Assembly (NCBI GenBank): GCA_963797535.1
Contig: CAWCPQ010000005.1
Location: forward strand, 496,001-560,000
Length of the DNA: 64,000 bases
DNA from: JAWWOL01 sp963797535
Lineage (GTDB): Bacteria > Actinomycetota > Actinomycetes > JAWWOL01
Reading direction: 5' to 3'
The notes below the pieces were generated by a model. It saw only the letters and a list, made by a program, of their open reading frames with translations, was not told the origin of the DNA and made no database searches. The position numbers and the translations under genes are program-made. Shown one piece after another: positions 52,488 through 60,941 of the stretch. Numbering within the stretch: the first letter of the stretch is position 1; each line of letters opens with the position of its first letter.

Positions 52488-53186
52488 TCAGGCGGGAACC
52501 CGTACCGCCATGAACGTCGTCCGCTTGCGCAGCACGAAGCCGAGCGACTCGTACAACCGGATCGCGTTCGTGTTGGCGGCCGACGCGTGCATCATGGGGA
52601 CCTCGCCGCGGTCACGGATGCCGTGGGCGACGGCCTGCACCAGGCGGGTGCCGTAGCCCCGGCCGCGGAAGTCCGGATGGGTGCAGACGGCGCTGATCTC
52701 GGTGTAGCCGGGTGGATGCAGCCGCTCGCCGGCCATCGCGACGAGACGGCCCTCATGACGTACGCCGAGGTAGGTGCCGAGCAGGTAGGTCCGCGGCAGG
52801 AACGGTCCCGGCTGCGTCAGCGCCACCAGGTCGAGCATCTCCTGCGCGTCCTCGGCACCGAGCACGACTGCCTCGTCGAACGGCCGTGACTCGAGAGCGT
52901 CGGTCGACACCAGCTGCACGCCCTCGCCGGACATCACGACCGGCCAGTCACTGGGCGGTTGCAGGCCCGTGCCGGTCAGACCGACCACAGCTTCCGGACC
53001 GGCCAGCTGGTGGAGGTCGTCCCAGACTCCGCAGTCGGCATGGTCGGACAGGCCGACGAACACGGCGACATCACTCGGGTAGCGCCGCGCCTGTCCCACA
53101 GTCGTGGCGAAGTGCGCGTGCGGACCGGTCAGAGACGCCCAGACGGGGTTGTCGAGCACGTGGCTGTCGAGCACACCACTGATCAT
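52488..53186 (-). CDS. GNAT-family N-acetyltransferase
   Basis: A 232-residue protein with the GNAT core in its second half: YTEISAVCTHPDFRGRGYGTRLVQAV (acetyl-CoA pyrophosphate loop), MMHASAANTNAIRLYESLGF. The N-terminal half is a separate domain (FATTVGQARRYPSDVAVFVGL) often found in this DUF-type GNAT subgroup. The ATG at 53186 overlaps the upstream stop by 4 bp. The acceptor is unknown. Confidence 0.82.
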   Translation of the reverse strand: MISGVLDSHVLDNPVWASLTGPHAHFATTVGQARRYPSDVAVFVGLSDHADCGVWDDLHQLAGPEAVVGLTGTGLQPPSDWPVVMSGEGVQLVSTDALESRPFDEAVVLGAEDAQEMLDLVALTQPGPFLPRTYLLGTYLGVRHEGRLVAMAGERLHPPGYTEISAVCTHPDFRGRGYGTRLVQAVAHGIRDRGEVPMMHASAANTNAIRLYESLGFVLRKRTTFMAVRVPA

Positions 53187-53686
53187 GCCTCGAAAGCGCC
53201 GGGAGCCGTTCGGGAGAGGGTGCCGCGGGCACTGGCCAACCAGTCGGCCAGCGGCTTGGTGTCGAGGAAGTCGGAGTCGAGCAGGTAGAGCCCCTTGGTC
53301 GGCACCGTCGCGCCGAGCTCGACCAGCAGTGGCTTCAGCAGCAGCTCGGGCGCCAAGGCGTGAGCCCAGTGACCGCCGAGCATGAGCGGGACCGCGCTGA
53401 CGCCCGCGAGTCCGCCACTGGGCAGCTGGTCGAGGAACACCTTGAGCAGCCCGGTGTACGTAGCCTTGTACGTCGGACTCGCCACGATCAGCAGGTCGTG
53501 ACTCGCGACCGCCTTGAGCGCGCTCGCCACCTCGGGGTCGCCCCACTCGAGCAGCCGCGGGCCCAGGTCCGCCAGGTCCAGCGTCAGGTCGGGCTCCCGG
53601 CCGGTCAGTTCTTTGGCGACGTTGACCGCTGCCTGCCGGGTTCGGGAGTGGGGCTTGGGGTTGCCCACGACTACGGCTGTGCTCAT
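53183..53686 (-). CDS. NADPH-dependent FMN reductase (flavodoxin fold)
   Basis: A 167-residue protein with the FMN-phosphate-binding N-terminus VVVGNPKPHSRTRQAA, HDLLIVASPTYKATYTGLLKVFLDQLP, and VPLMLGGHWAHAL. It matches SsuE/MsuE-type reductases, which supply reduced FMN to monooxygenases. No monooxygenase is adjacent in this window. Cotranscribed with the GNAT gene. Confidence 0.85.
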   Translation of the reverse strand: MSTAVVVGNPKPHSRTRQAAVNVAKELTGREPDLTLDLADLGPRLLEWGDPEVASALKAVASHDLLIVASPTYKATYTGLLKVFLDQLPSGGLAGVSAVPLMLGGHWAHALAPELLLKPLLVELGATVPTKGLYLLDSDFLDTKPLADWLASARGTLSRTAPGAFEA

Positions 53687-53721
53687 GACGACCTGCCTCG
53701 CTCGCTCGATCTACCGTTTAT

Positions 53722-53740
53722 TCCGACAGGTTATATCGGA
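53722..53740. promoter_or_regulatory. Palindrome TCCGA-N9-TCGGA between divergent genes
   Basis: TCCGACAGGTTATATCGGA has the same arms and spacing as the palindrome at 18105-18123. It lies in the 128-bp gap between the FMN-reductase gene and the beta-propeller gene, 36 bases from the former's start. Confidence 0.3.
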
Positions 53741-53801
53741 TTTACTCCCTGCGCGGATTTCCGGGTCACCGCCGACCCGATACCTGAGCGGTTTCGTAGG
53801 G

Positions 53802-53807
53802 TATAGT
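53802..53807 (+). promoter_or_regulatory. -10 element TATAGT, leaderless promoter
   Basis: TATAGT ends seven bases before the ATG at 53815, so the message would begin at the start codon. No ribosome site is present. No good -35 is visible. Confidence 0.5.
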
Positions 53808-53814
53808 CGCCGGC

Positions 53815-54753
53815 ATGAACGCACCGGCTCCGCATGCGGCTCCCCTGCCCGGTTGGGACCAGGCAACGATCGTTGTCGAGCCGCCGGAGGACCGTCCCGG
53901 TGCATGGGCGGGAGCACCGAGCGCGCTGCTCGTTGACGGTGTCTACTACCTCGCCTACCGGCTGCGTCGGCCGGTCGGTGAGGGACGCGGCTTTGCCAAC
54001 GTCGTGGCCCGCTCGACCGACGGGCTGACCTTCGAGACCATCTGCACGGTCGAGCGCGACGCCTTCGGCGCCGAGTCCCTCGAGCGTCCCGCGCTGGCGG
54101 TCACCCCGGAGGGCCGCTGGCGGCTGTATGTGAGCTGCGCCACCCCCGGCACCAAGCACTGGCAGGTCGTCGTCATCGAGGCGGACGACCCCAGCGCATT
54201 CCGCGCCGAGAACGCGGTAACGGTGCTCCCCGGCGACGCCCACAGCGCGGTCAAGGATCCGGTGATCATCCATCACGACGGCACGTGGCACCTGTGGGCC
54301 TCCGTACACCCGCTCGACGACCCCGACGGCACCGACCGGATGACGACGGACTACGCCACGAGCCCCGACGGTTTGACCTGGACCTGGCAGGGCACTGCCC
54401 TGCGTGGGCGCCCCGGCGAGTGGGACGCTCGAGGCGTTCGGTTTGCCGCCGTGGTGCCGTACGGCGACCGCGCCTTTGCCTACTACGACGGCAGATCCAC
54501 GGCTGCGGAGAACTGGGAGGAGCGGACCGGGCTCGCCTGGTCGACTCACGGCCTTGCCGAGTTTGCCGCCGTAGCAGGCGGTCCCGTGGCCGTCTCGCCC
54601 CATGCGCCGGGCGGACTTCGCTACCTCAGCGTTATCGATCTGGGCGCCGGACGCTACCGGCTGTTCTACGAGGCCACCCGCGAAGGCGGGTCGCACGAGC
54701 TGCGCACCGAGCTCGTCGACGTTGGCACCGTACACAAGGGGGCTGCAGCATGA
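53815..54753 (+). CDS. Five-bladed beta-propeller glycosidase-like protein (GH43/GH130 type)
   Basis: A 312-residue protein without a signal peptide. Repeated blade motifs are visible: GAPSALLVDGVYYLAYRL, FANVVARSTDGLTFETI, LERPALAVTPEGRWRLYVSCA, VKDPVIIHHDGTWHLWASVH and RYRLFYEATREGGSHEL. This is the pattern of GH43, GH68 or GH130-type propellers, with acidic residues at blade starts, but I cannot assign a catalytic triad. Its stop overlaps the sulfotransferase start by 4 bp. A cytoplasmic glycoside phosphorylase or hydrolase is possible. Confidence 0.65.
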   Translation: MNAPAPHAAPLPGWDQATIVVEPPEDRPGAWAGAPSALLVDGVYYLAYRLRRPVGEGRGFANVVARSTDGLTFETICTVERDAFGAESLERPALAVTPEGRWRLYVSCATPGTKHWQVVVIEADDPSAFRAENAVTVLPGDAHSAVKDPVIIHHDGTWHLWASVHPLDDPDGTDRMTTDYATSPDGLTWTWQGTALRGRPGEWDARGVRFAAVVPYGDRAFAYYDGRSTAAENWEERTGLAWSTHGLAEFAAVAGGPVAVSPHAPGGLRYLSVIDLGAGRYRLFYEATREGGSHELRTELVDVGTVHKGAAA

Positions 54754-55691
54754 CCCGATCACCGGCACCGGACTTCGCGGTCATCGGCGTGCCCAAGGCC
54801 GGCACCACGGCTCTGTACGCAGCCCTCGTACAACACCCGGACCTTTTCCTGCCGACGGTCAAGGAGCCCAAGCACTTCCTCTCCGACGGGCCGCCGCCGA
54901 CCAGGGGCGGCCCCGGCGACGTGCAGACCTTCCAGGAGCACGTCTGGAAACCCTCGGAGTACCAGGCACTTTTCGACGACGCACCCGAGCACGCGCTCCG
55001 GGGCGAGGCGACGCCGTTCTACCTGTACGACCTCGAAGCTCAGCGGCGACTGCACAAGCTGCGGCCGGACGCCAAGCTCATCGTGGTGCTTCGCGACCCC
55101 GTCGAACGCGCACACTCCAACTGGCAGCACATGTGGTCCGACGGGCTGGACCCCGAGTCCGACTTCGTCACCGCGTGCGCCCGAGAGCTCAAGCGCAAGT
55201 CCCAGGGTTACGACAGCTTCTGGCACTACATCTCGCTGGGGCTGTACGGGCAGCAGCTCGAGCACCTGTTCGCGCTCTTTCCTCGCGAGCAGGTGCTGCT
55301 GCTGCGCTATCGCGACCTGCGCGACAACCCGCAACCCACCCTCGACCGGGTGTGCGCCTTCCTCGGCGTGAGCGAGGGCGTCGTCCACCAGGTGCCGCAC
55401 GAGAACGTCACCAACTGGGTGCAGGACGGTCCGGTCAACCGCGTTCTGCTGGCACTGCTGCGTTTCGGTGCGCGGATCGGCTACCACTTCCCGGTTGCGT
55501 GGCGAGACTTCTTCAGCCAGCCGCTGCTCAAGGCGCTGCACCGGGACAAGCGCCGGCGTCCTCGGCTCACCCGGGAGGAGCGCACCGCCGTGCTGCGCTA
55601 CTTCGTCGAGGACAACGCGCTGCTCCAGCAGGTCACCGGGCTCGACTACTCGGACTGGCTCGAGGCCGACCTGCATGTCCTCACGCACTGA
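54750..55691 (+). CDS. Sulfotransferase family protein
   Basis: A 313-residue PAPS-dependent sulfotransferase. The 5'-phosphosulfate loop is DFAVIGVPKAGTTALYAAL and the 3'-phosphate-binding motif LIVVLRDPVERAHSNWQHM; TPFYLYDLEAQRRL and VLLLRYRDLRDNPQPTLDRVCAFLGV are also typical of the heparan-sulfate/Stf-like group. It would put sulfate on a carbohydrate or lipid hydroxyl. Coupling to the propeller gene (ATGA overlap) suggests a carbohydrate target. Confidence 0.88.
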   Translation: MTRSPAPDFAVIGVPKAGTTALYAALVQHPDLFLPTVKEPKHFLSDGPPPTRGGPGDVQTFQEHVWKPSEYQALFDDAPEHALRGEATPFYLYDLEAQRRLHKLRPDAKLIVVLRDPVERAHSNWQHMWSDGLDPESDFVTACARELKRKSQGYDSFWHYISLGLYGQQLEHLFALFPREQVLLLRYRDLRDNPQPTLDRVCAFLGVSEGVVHQVPHENVTNWVQDGPVNRVLLALLRFGARIGYHFPVAWRDFFSQPLLKALHRDKRRRPRLTREERTAVLRYFVEDNALLQQVTGLDYSDWLEADLHVLTH

Positions 55692-55743
55692 GCCAGCGGC
55701 GTCCGCGGATCACTGGTGCATCGAACCGATCACCGGTGCAACG

Positions 55744-55806
55744 GATCACTGGTGCAACGCGTACCGAATAGCGGCCGCATACGGTGCGCCCGGCACCACT
55801 GATCAC
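55744..55806. repeat. About 62-bp palindromic repeat, family B, copy 1
   Basis: Starts GATCACTGGTGCAACGCGTA, has CCGAATAG in the middle and ends CGGCACCACTGATC. The terminal 12-base arms pair with one mismatch. Half-copies of the left arm also occur at 55708 and 55728. Confidence 0.85.
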
Positions 55807-55816
55807 CAGCCACACC

Positions 55817-55877
55817 GATCACTGGTGCAACGCGTACCGAATAGCCGCCGTTTACGGTGCGCCCGGCACCAGTGATC
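55817..55877. repeat. Palindromic repeat, family B, copy 2
   Basis: Here the arms GATCACTGGTGC and GCACCAGTGATC are perfectly complementary. It starts 73 bases after copy 1, with a 10-base spacer. Confidence 0.85.
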
Positions 55878-55935
55878 GACTCAGGGCCGCTCGGGCCGCC
55901 GGGACCACCACTGCCGCCGGGGATCACCGGCCGGG

Positions 55936-55998
55936 GATCACCGGTGCACGGCGTACCGAATGACGCCCGTTTACGATGCACCTCGCACCAGTGATCAC
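55936..55998. repeat. Palindromic repeat, family B, copy 3
   Basis: The most divergent copy: left arm GATCACCGGTGC, centre GTACCGAATGACGCCCGTTT, right arm GCACCAGTGATC. Confidence 0.8.
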
Positions 55999-56007
55999 CC
56001 GTCCACC

Positions 56008-56070
56008 GATCACTGGTGCAACCCGTACCGAATGACGCCCGTTTACGGTGCGCCCGGCACCACTGATCAC
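56008..56070. repeat. Palindromic repeat, family B, copy 4
   Basis: Starts 72 bases after copy 3. Its right arm GCACCACTGATC directly abuts the end of the PstS-like relic on the minus strand. The 55692-56371 gap holds these repeats, the relic and the promoter region of the next gene. Confidence 0.85.
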
Positions 56071-56291
56071 CACGTTGATGAACGTCGCCACGCTCTTTCC
56101 CTTGGCAGCGTTGAAAGGTGCGGCCGTGGTCGTTGGCACCACCATGTAGCTGTATCCCGACATCGGATACGGACGTGGGTCCGAGTTGACGTGCACCTGA
56201 TCGAGGTTCTGAGTCAGCGGTTGAACTGTGCCGACGCGCCAGCACCATCCGACCGGAGTACGGGAATGATCGCCTCGTCCGGCAGGGCGAC
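56071..56291 (-). pseudogene. Relic of a PstS-like phosphate-binding protein
   Basis: Read on the minus strand in two frames: LPDEAIIPVLRSDGAGASAQFNR, then after a frame change LTQNLDQVHVNSDPRPYPMSGYSYMVVP, TAAPFNAAKGKSVATFINVV. The RSDGAGAS segment is the phosphate-binding RSDGSGT motif and YPMSGYSYMVVP is the conserved late strand of PstS. Both ends are missing: stops precede the first piece, and a family B repeat begins where the C-terminus should continue. A decayed or truncated gene. Confidence 0.55.
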
Positions 56292-56371
56292 TAACTAGGC
56301 GGGCTTGTTAAGTTTATCAGAATGGTAGGCATTTACGGCAGCCCGAGTGGCGCGCGGACTAGGCTCACGAT

Positions 56372-58717
56372 GTGGAGCTCGTCGGCCGGCATACCGAGAC
56401 CGCGCGGATCCGGCAGCTGCTCGAAGCAGCGCTTTCCGGCATCGGCGGACTGCTCGCGCTCTCGGGCCCGGCGGGCGTGGGCAGGACGGCGCTGCTGGAT
56501 GCCGCGGATGCTATGGGGCGGCGGCTCGGATTCGTGGTGCTGCGTGCGTCCGGCGAGCCACACCGGCTAGCCTGGATGCAGCTGCTTCGGGACATCGGCG
56601 AGGACGGGCTCGCCCAACGGCTCATCAACCAGCCCTCGGTACTCGAGCTGGACAGTGCGGCCAAGGTCCTCGCGTCGGGGCAGCGTCGACTGATCTTGCT
56701 GGACGACCTGGACACGGTCTCGGACACCACCGGGCTGCTCCCGCTCCTCAGCTCCCGGTTGACCTCGGGAAGCACCGCGGTGATCGTCACCAGTCGCATG
56801 CCGCTCGGCATTCGCAACGAACTGGTCCTCGGCGGCCTCACACCTGACGACGTCATCGCGATGTTCCCCGACCTCAGCGATGACTCGGCGCGGGCGCTGT
56901 GGACCGCTTCCCGCGGTCGACCGGGAATCGCCCTCGCCGTTGCCGGGAGCCTTGGCAGTGCTAAGGATCCCACCGTTCACCTGGCACTCCACGCCGTCTC
57001 GAACGCGGAGTTCCTCGACGTCGACGCCGACCTCGTGGCACTGATCGAGCGAGCGCTCTGGCTGGCCAGCGACGACGCTACCGGGGCAAGGCTGCGGGGC
57101 CGGCTCGCCTACGAGCTGATGGCCGACCAGGCTGCGGCCAGCCGGCGCCGCGCCTTGGTGGCCGAGGCCATCGGCCTGGCGCGGCGCAGCGGTGACCAAC
57201 GAGCTCTCGCCGAGGTGCTGGATGCCCGGTTGCACGCCCTCTGGGACCCGGCGGGGGCAGCGGACCGGTTGTCCGCAGCCGACGAGATCATCGAGCTCGC
57301 GCACGAGGTGGCCGACACCGGCCGCGAGCGGCGGGGGTTGTTCTGGCGGTTCGTAGCCCTGACCGAACTGGCCCGGCTCGACGAAGCCGAGTCGGCCTTG
57401 TCGCGCTTCGAAAAGGCAGCGCGCGACGCCGGCGACGCCGATGACATCTTCATGGCGACCGGTCGCCAAGCCATGTTGGCGGCGCTACGCGGACGATTCA
57501 CATCGGCTGCTGCCCTCACCGACGAAACGGCCGCGATGGGCGAACGGCTTGGGCTGAGAGATGCGTCACGCCTGGTGGGGGCGCTGCGCGGCATGATCGG
57601 ACTCGAGAAGGGCGAGGCAGAGGGATCACTTGCCTCAGCCGCACTGCTCCTCAGCTACGCCCGATGGCTGCCCGGCCACTACATCGAGGCAACGGCGGCT
57701 CGACTTCTGGCTATCGGTGGCGAGTTCGATCAAGCCCTGGCGGAGCTCGAGCGGGTGCTGCCCAGCATCCTCGCCGGCTCCGGACCGCGCTGGCTGGGCG
57801 CCATGACCGACCTGTCCGCAGTGGCCAGGTCCGTACACGCGACCGCTGCGGCGCAGGCGCTCTACCCCAAGCTTCTCCCGTACGCGGGGCGGCTGGTCAT
57901 CTATGGCGGAGCCAACATGGTGACCGGCCCGGTCGATCACTACCTCGGCCTGCTCGCCCTGGAGATCGAGGCGGTGCCCGCCGCGATCGACCATTTCTCG
58001 GCTGCCATCGCGACGGAGCAGCGCATCGGCGCGCTGCCGTGGCTGGCCCGAAGTTTAGAGGCGCGCTCGGATGCCTACTTGGAGCTGCACGACCCCCGGT
58101 CCGCGGTCGACCGCGAACAAGCAACCGCCCTCGCCCAGCGACTGGGGGTCACTCTCCTGCAGCAGCCCGTGCACCAGGCCTGGTCCCTGCGCCAGCAGGA
58201 AGGTGACTGGCTGCTCACGGCGGACGACGAACACGCACGGCTACGGGACGCCAAAGGGCTGCACTACTTGCGCACTCTGCTGGCAGCTCCCGGCCAGGAG
58301 ATTTCCGCGCTCGACCTCTTTGCCGGCGATCCGGTGCCAGCGGCACCCCAACCGATGGACACGGTGATAGATGAGCAGGCGCGGCGTCAGTACGTCTCCC
58401 GGGTCGAACAGCTCGATGCCGAGCTGACGGCCGCCGACCGCGCGGGCGACCAGCTCCGAGGCGCCGAGGTGGCGGCCGAACGCGAGGCCCTGATCCGCCA
58501 GCTGCGGGGCGCCACCGGACTCGGGGGCCGCCTGCGGAGCGTGAACCCCGAGGCCGAGAGCGCCCGGGTCAACGTGACCCGGGCGCTCCGTACCACGATC
58601 GATCGGATCGCGGCTGCCGCCCCCAAGTGCGGAGGCCACTTGCAGGCCTCGATCCGGACCGGCGGTTTCTGCCGCTACCAGCCAGGACCCGGTGGTCCCA
58701 GCCAGTGGCAGGTCTAG
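56372..58717 (+). CDS. Large STAND/AAA-like ATPase with TPR-like middle and conserved C-terminal domain
   Basis: A 781-residue protein. N-terminal ATPase domain: VGRHTETARIRQLL, Walker A GPAGVGRTALLD with Arg in place of the usual Lys, and Walker B RRLILLDDLDTV. Residues 230-580 are helical repeats (LARRSGDQRALAEVLDARL, LARLDEAESALSRFEKAAR, FDQALAELERVLP) like MalT-type TPRs. The C-terminal 150 residues (GLHYLRTLLAAPGQEISALDLF, ARRQYVSRVEQLDAELTAADR, LRGATGLGGRLR, IRTGGFCRYQPGP) form a domain I know from actinobacterial signal-transduction ATPases. No LuxR HTH is present. The GTG start at 56372 opens on VGR. Probably a signalling regulator; the Lys-to-Arg change questions ATP hydrolysis. Confidence 0.75.
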   Translation: MELVGRHTETARIRQLLEAALSGIGGLLALSGPAGVGRTALLDAADAMGRRLGFVVLRASGEPHRLAWMQLLRDIGEDGLAQRLINQPSVLELDSAAKVLASGQRRLILLDDLDTVSDTTGLLPLLSSRLTSGSTAVIVTSRMPLGIRNELVLGGLTPDDVIAMFPDLSDDSARALWTASRGRPGIALAVAGSLGSAKDPTVHLALHAVSNAEFLDVDADLVALIERALWLASDDATGARLRGRLAYELMADQAAASRRRALVAEAIGLARRSGDQRALAEVLDARLHALWDPAGAADRLSAADEIIELAHEVADTGRERRGLFWRFVALTELARLDEAESALSRFEKAARDAGDADDIFMATGRQAMLAALRGRFTSAAALTDETAAMGERLGLRDASRLVGALRGMIGLEKGEAEGSLASAALLLSYARWLPGHYIEATAARLLAIGGEFDQALAELERVLPSILAGSGPRWLGAMTDLSAVARSVHATAAAQALYPKLLPYAGRLVIYGGANMVTGPVDHYLGLLALEIEAVPAAIDHFSAAIATEQRIGALPWLARSLEARSDAYLELHDPRSAVDREQATALAQRLGVTLLQQPVHQAWSLRQQEGDWLLTADDEHARLRDAKGLHYLRTLLAAPGQEISALDLFAGDPVPAAPQPMDTVIDEQARRQYVSRVEQLDAELTAADRAGDQLRGAEVAAEREALIRQLRGATGLGGRLRSVNPEAESARVNVTRALRTTIDRIAAAAPKCGGHLQASIRTGGFCRYQPGPGGPSQWQV

Positions 58718-58727
58718 GCGTGAGCGA

Positions 58728-59567
58728 CTAGCCCGCCCTTGCCTCCGAGCGTCGCAGGTCGCGGTGCCAACGGCCGGTGTCGGCCAGGAGCCTCGCGAAG
58801 CGAACGGGGTCGGCCAGCATAGGAAAGTGGCCGCCGCCAGTCACAACTTCCATGGTTGCGTCCGGCAGGCGGTAACGGAGCCAGCGCTCGTAGTCCGGCC
58901 TTGGGGTGCCGTTGACCTCGTGGTAGGGGGCACCACCTCGCCGTACGTTGTCGAGGATCGCGTCCATGAATTCGGTCGACTCCTCGGGTGTCCGGTCGAT
59001 CAGGTCGCCCCAGAATCCGAGTGCGACCTCCTGACGCGGAGGCCCGTACGACCGCACGAGCCGCTGTGCCTGCTCCGGCAGCTGCTCGATGCCGAAGCCG
59101 GCCGCGATCATGCTCCAGATGTCCTCGAAGCCCGAGCCGCGCAGAGCACCAGCGACGGCCCGTAGCATCGCCCCGAACTCCTCGGTCCGCAGCACTGCGT
59201 CGACGTTGACCACCCCGTTGGTGGGGTACTGCGCCGCGTACGCGACGGCCAGCACGGCGCCGGCCGAGTGCCCGACCACCACCGGTTCGTCCATGTCCTG
59301 CTCGCAGATGACGCCATGCAGCGCCGTCGCGGCATCGGCCAGTTGCCACGCCCAGGGGTCCTCCGACGCCCCGTGCCCCGGCAGATCGATGACCAGAACG
59401 TGACGGCCGGGATCCTGGAGCTCGCGCAGGACCGGGTCCCAGATCCGCCGGTCGTAGGAGAGGCCGTGCAGCAGCACGAGCGGCGCCCGCTCGTCGGTTC
59501 CGCCGTACACGTCACCCACGATCCCGCTGGGTCCGACCACCGTACGGCCAGTCATTTCGTTGCTCAT
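58728..59567 (-). CDS. Alpha/beta-fold hydrolase
   Basis: A 279-residue hydrolase. Oxyanion HG in LVLLHGLSYDRRIWD, VLVIDLPGHGAS, nucleophile elbow VVGHSAGAVLAV, and the catalytic His in VVTGGGHFPMLADPVRFARLL. The cap region is short. GAGGAGACG precedes the ATG. It is convergent with the ATPase gene (10-bp gap). An esterase or lactonase-like role is possible; the substrate is unknown. Confidence 0.88.
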   Translation of the reverse strand: MSNEMTGRTVVGPSGIVGDVYGGTDERAPLVLLHGLSYDRRIWDPVLRELQDPGRHVLVIDLPGHGASEDPWAWQLADAATALHGVICEQDMDEPVVVGHSAGAVLAVAYAAQYPTNGVVNVDAVLRTEEFGAMLRAVAGALRGSGFEDIWSMIAAGFGIEQLPEQAQRLVRSYGPPRQEVALGFWGDLIDRTPEESTEFMDAILDNVRRGGAPYHEVNGTPRPDYERWLRYRLPDATMEVVTGGGHFPMLADPVRFARLLADTGRWHRDLRRSEARAG

Positions 59568-59665
59568 CTCGTCTCCTCATCTGATGGCCGCGACGATGCG
59601 GCACTCACCCGATGGGCGTAACGAGGCGATGAACAATTTGTACGGAAACCCGTCGGACGCGGTGA

Positions 59666-60043
59666 TCACGTCACCGCGGCATAGCCGGGGACGTCCTCGA
59701 GCCGGTAGTAGACGGGCAGGCCGCGCTCAACGGCGATCGCGACGTCCTGGTCGGCGCCGGTCGAATCCCCCGGCAGCCGCAGCACGGCGTCGCAGTGCTG
59801 GAGCAGTCGCTCCGCGGTGGGATACATGATCTGCGCGGCAACGGGATCGGCGACCGAGCTGCCGCCGGCGCCGCGAAGGGCCGGCAGCGCCACCCACTCA
59901 CCGATCATCGGGATGTGCCCGGCCTGGAAGATCGGCCAGGCAGCTTGCTCGAGGTGCTCCAGGTTGCGTGCCAGCAGCGCCGGGTCGTCATCGGTGCCGG
60001 ATCGGTAGGGGCCGGCGATCAGGATCATCAAGGGTTTCGTCAT
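59666..60043 (-). CDS. Nucleoside 2-deoxyribosyltransferase-like (DUF4406-type) protein
   Basis: A 125-residue Rossmann-like protein starting MTKPLMILIAGPYRSGTDDDP, with HLEQAAWPIFQAGHIPMIGEWVAL, ERLLQHCDAVLRLPGDSTGADQDVAIAVERGLPVYY. This is the fold of nucleoside deoxyribosyltransferases and DUF4406 proteins; the GDSxGADxD segment resembles the catalytic-Glu region but with Asp. GTGAGG lies just before the ATG at 60043. Divergent from the DeoR regulator, which may control it. A sugar or nucleotide salvage role is an inference. Confidence 0.7.
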   Translation of the reverse strand: MTKPLMILIAGPYRSGTDDDPALLARNLEHLEQAAWPIFQAGHIPMIGEWVALPALRGAGGSSVADPVAAQIMYPTAERLLQHCDAVLRLPGDSTGADQDVAIAVERGLPVYYRLEDVPGYAAVT

Positions 60044-60092
60044 ATCCTCACCGTACGTGCAATAATCGGCATGAACAAGGGAGAACGTGCAG

Positions 60093-60848
60093 ATGTTGGT
60101 GGCCCAGCGTCGCGACCTGCTGCTCGAGCGTCTGCGGCTGGACGGGCGGGTGATCGCCAAGGACCTCGCCGCCGAGCTCGGGGTGTCGGAGGACAGCGTC
60201 CGGCGGGACCTGCGCGACCTGGCCGCGGCCGGGCTCTGTCAACGGGTGTACGGCGGCGCGCTGCCGGCCTCTCCGGCAGTCGGCGACTACGCCGCGAGGC
60301 GAGACATCGCGGTCGGCAGCAAGCAACGCGTCGCCGAACGCGCAGCCGCACTCATCCAGCCCGGCAGCACCGTGATCCTCGACGGCGGTACCACCGCACT
60401 CGCCCTCGCCAGGGCGTTGCCGGCAGACCTGAACGCCTTGGTGGTCACGCACAGTCCGACGGTAGCCGCGGCCCTGGCCGAGCACCCGACGGTCGAGATC
60501 CTGCTGCTCGGCGGCCGCGTCTTCAAGCACTCAGTGGTGGCCTGCGGAGCCGCCGCCGTCGAGGCTGCCGCCGCAGTCAACGCCGACGTGTTCTTCCTCG
60601 GCGTCACCGGGGTGCACCCGGACACCGGACTGACGACCGGCGACGCGGACGAGGCCGCGATGAAGCGGGCGCTGTCCCGGCGGGCGGCGGACACCTTCGT
60701 GCTGGCGAGCAGCGAGAAGATTGGCGCTGCGTCTGCGATCACCGTGCTGCCGCTGAACGCCGTTGCGGGCGTCATCACGGATGCGGATCCCGCCAGCCCA
60801 ATCATGCAGAAACTTGCAAAGGCGGGCGCGTCGATCCTCACGGCGTAG
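60093..60848 (+). CDS. DeoR-family transcriptional regulator
   Basis: A 251-residue regulator: helix-turn-helix RRDLLLERLRLDGRVIAKDLAAELGVSEDSVRRDLRDL, then YGGALP and the sugar-phosphate isomerase-like effector domain (VILDGGTTALALARAL, VVTHSPTVAAALAE, ILLLGGRVFK, FLGVTGVHPDTGLT). It should bind a sugar phosphate. The ATG at 60093 is preferred over a GTG at 60087 because AGGGAGA lies eight bases upstream. It is divergent from the deoxyribosyltransferase-like gene. Confidence 0.92.
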   Translation: MLVAQRRDLLLERLRLDGRVIAKDLAAELGVSEDSVRRDLRDLAAAGLCQRVYGGALPASPAVGDYAARRDIAVGSKQRVAERAAALIQPGSTVILDGGTTALALARALPADLNALVVTHSPTVAAALAEHPTVEILLLGGRVFKHSVVACGAAAVEAAAAVNADVFFLGVTGVHPDTGLTTGDADEAAMKRALSRRAADTFVLASSEKIGAASAITVLPLNAVAGVITDADPASPIMQKLAKAGASILTA

Positions 60849-60941
60849 GCCGGCGAGCTGCCAACCGGGACGAAAACGACCGTTCCCCCAACCCGCCCCA
60901 CCCGTACCACGCCCGGACCACGGTCGCCGCCTCCCGGCCCC

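Noticed and set aside
55708..56070. CRISPR-like repeat array
   Set aside because: Repeats are 61-63 bp and long palindromes, spacers only about 10 bp or irregular, and no cas genes are nearby.
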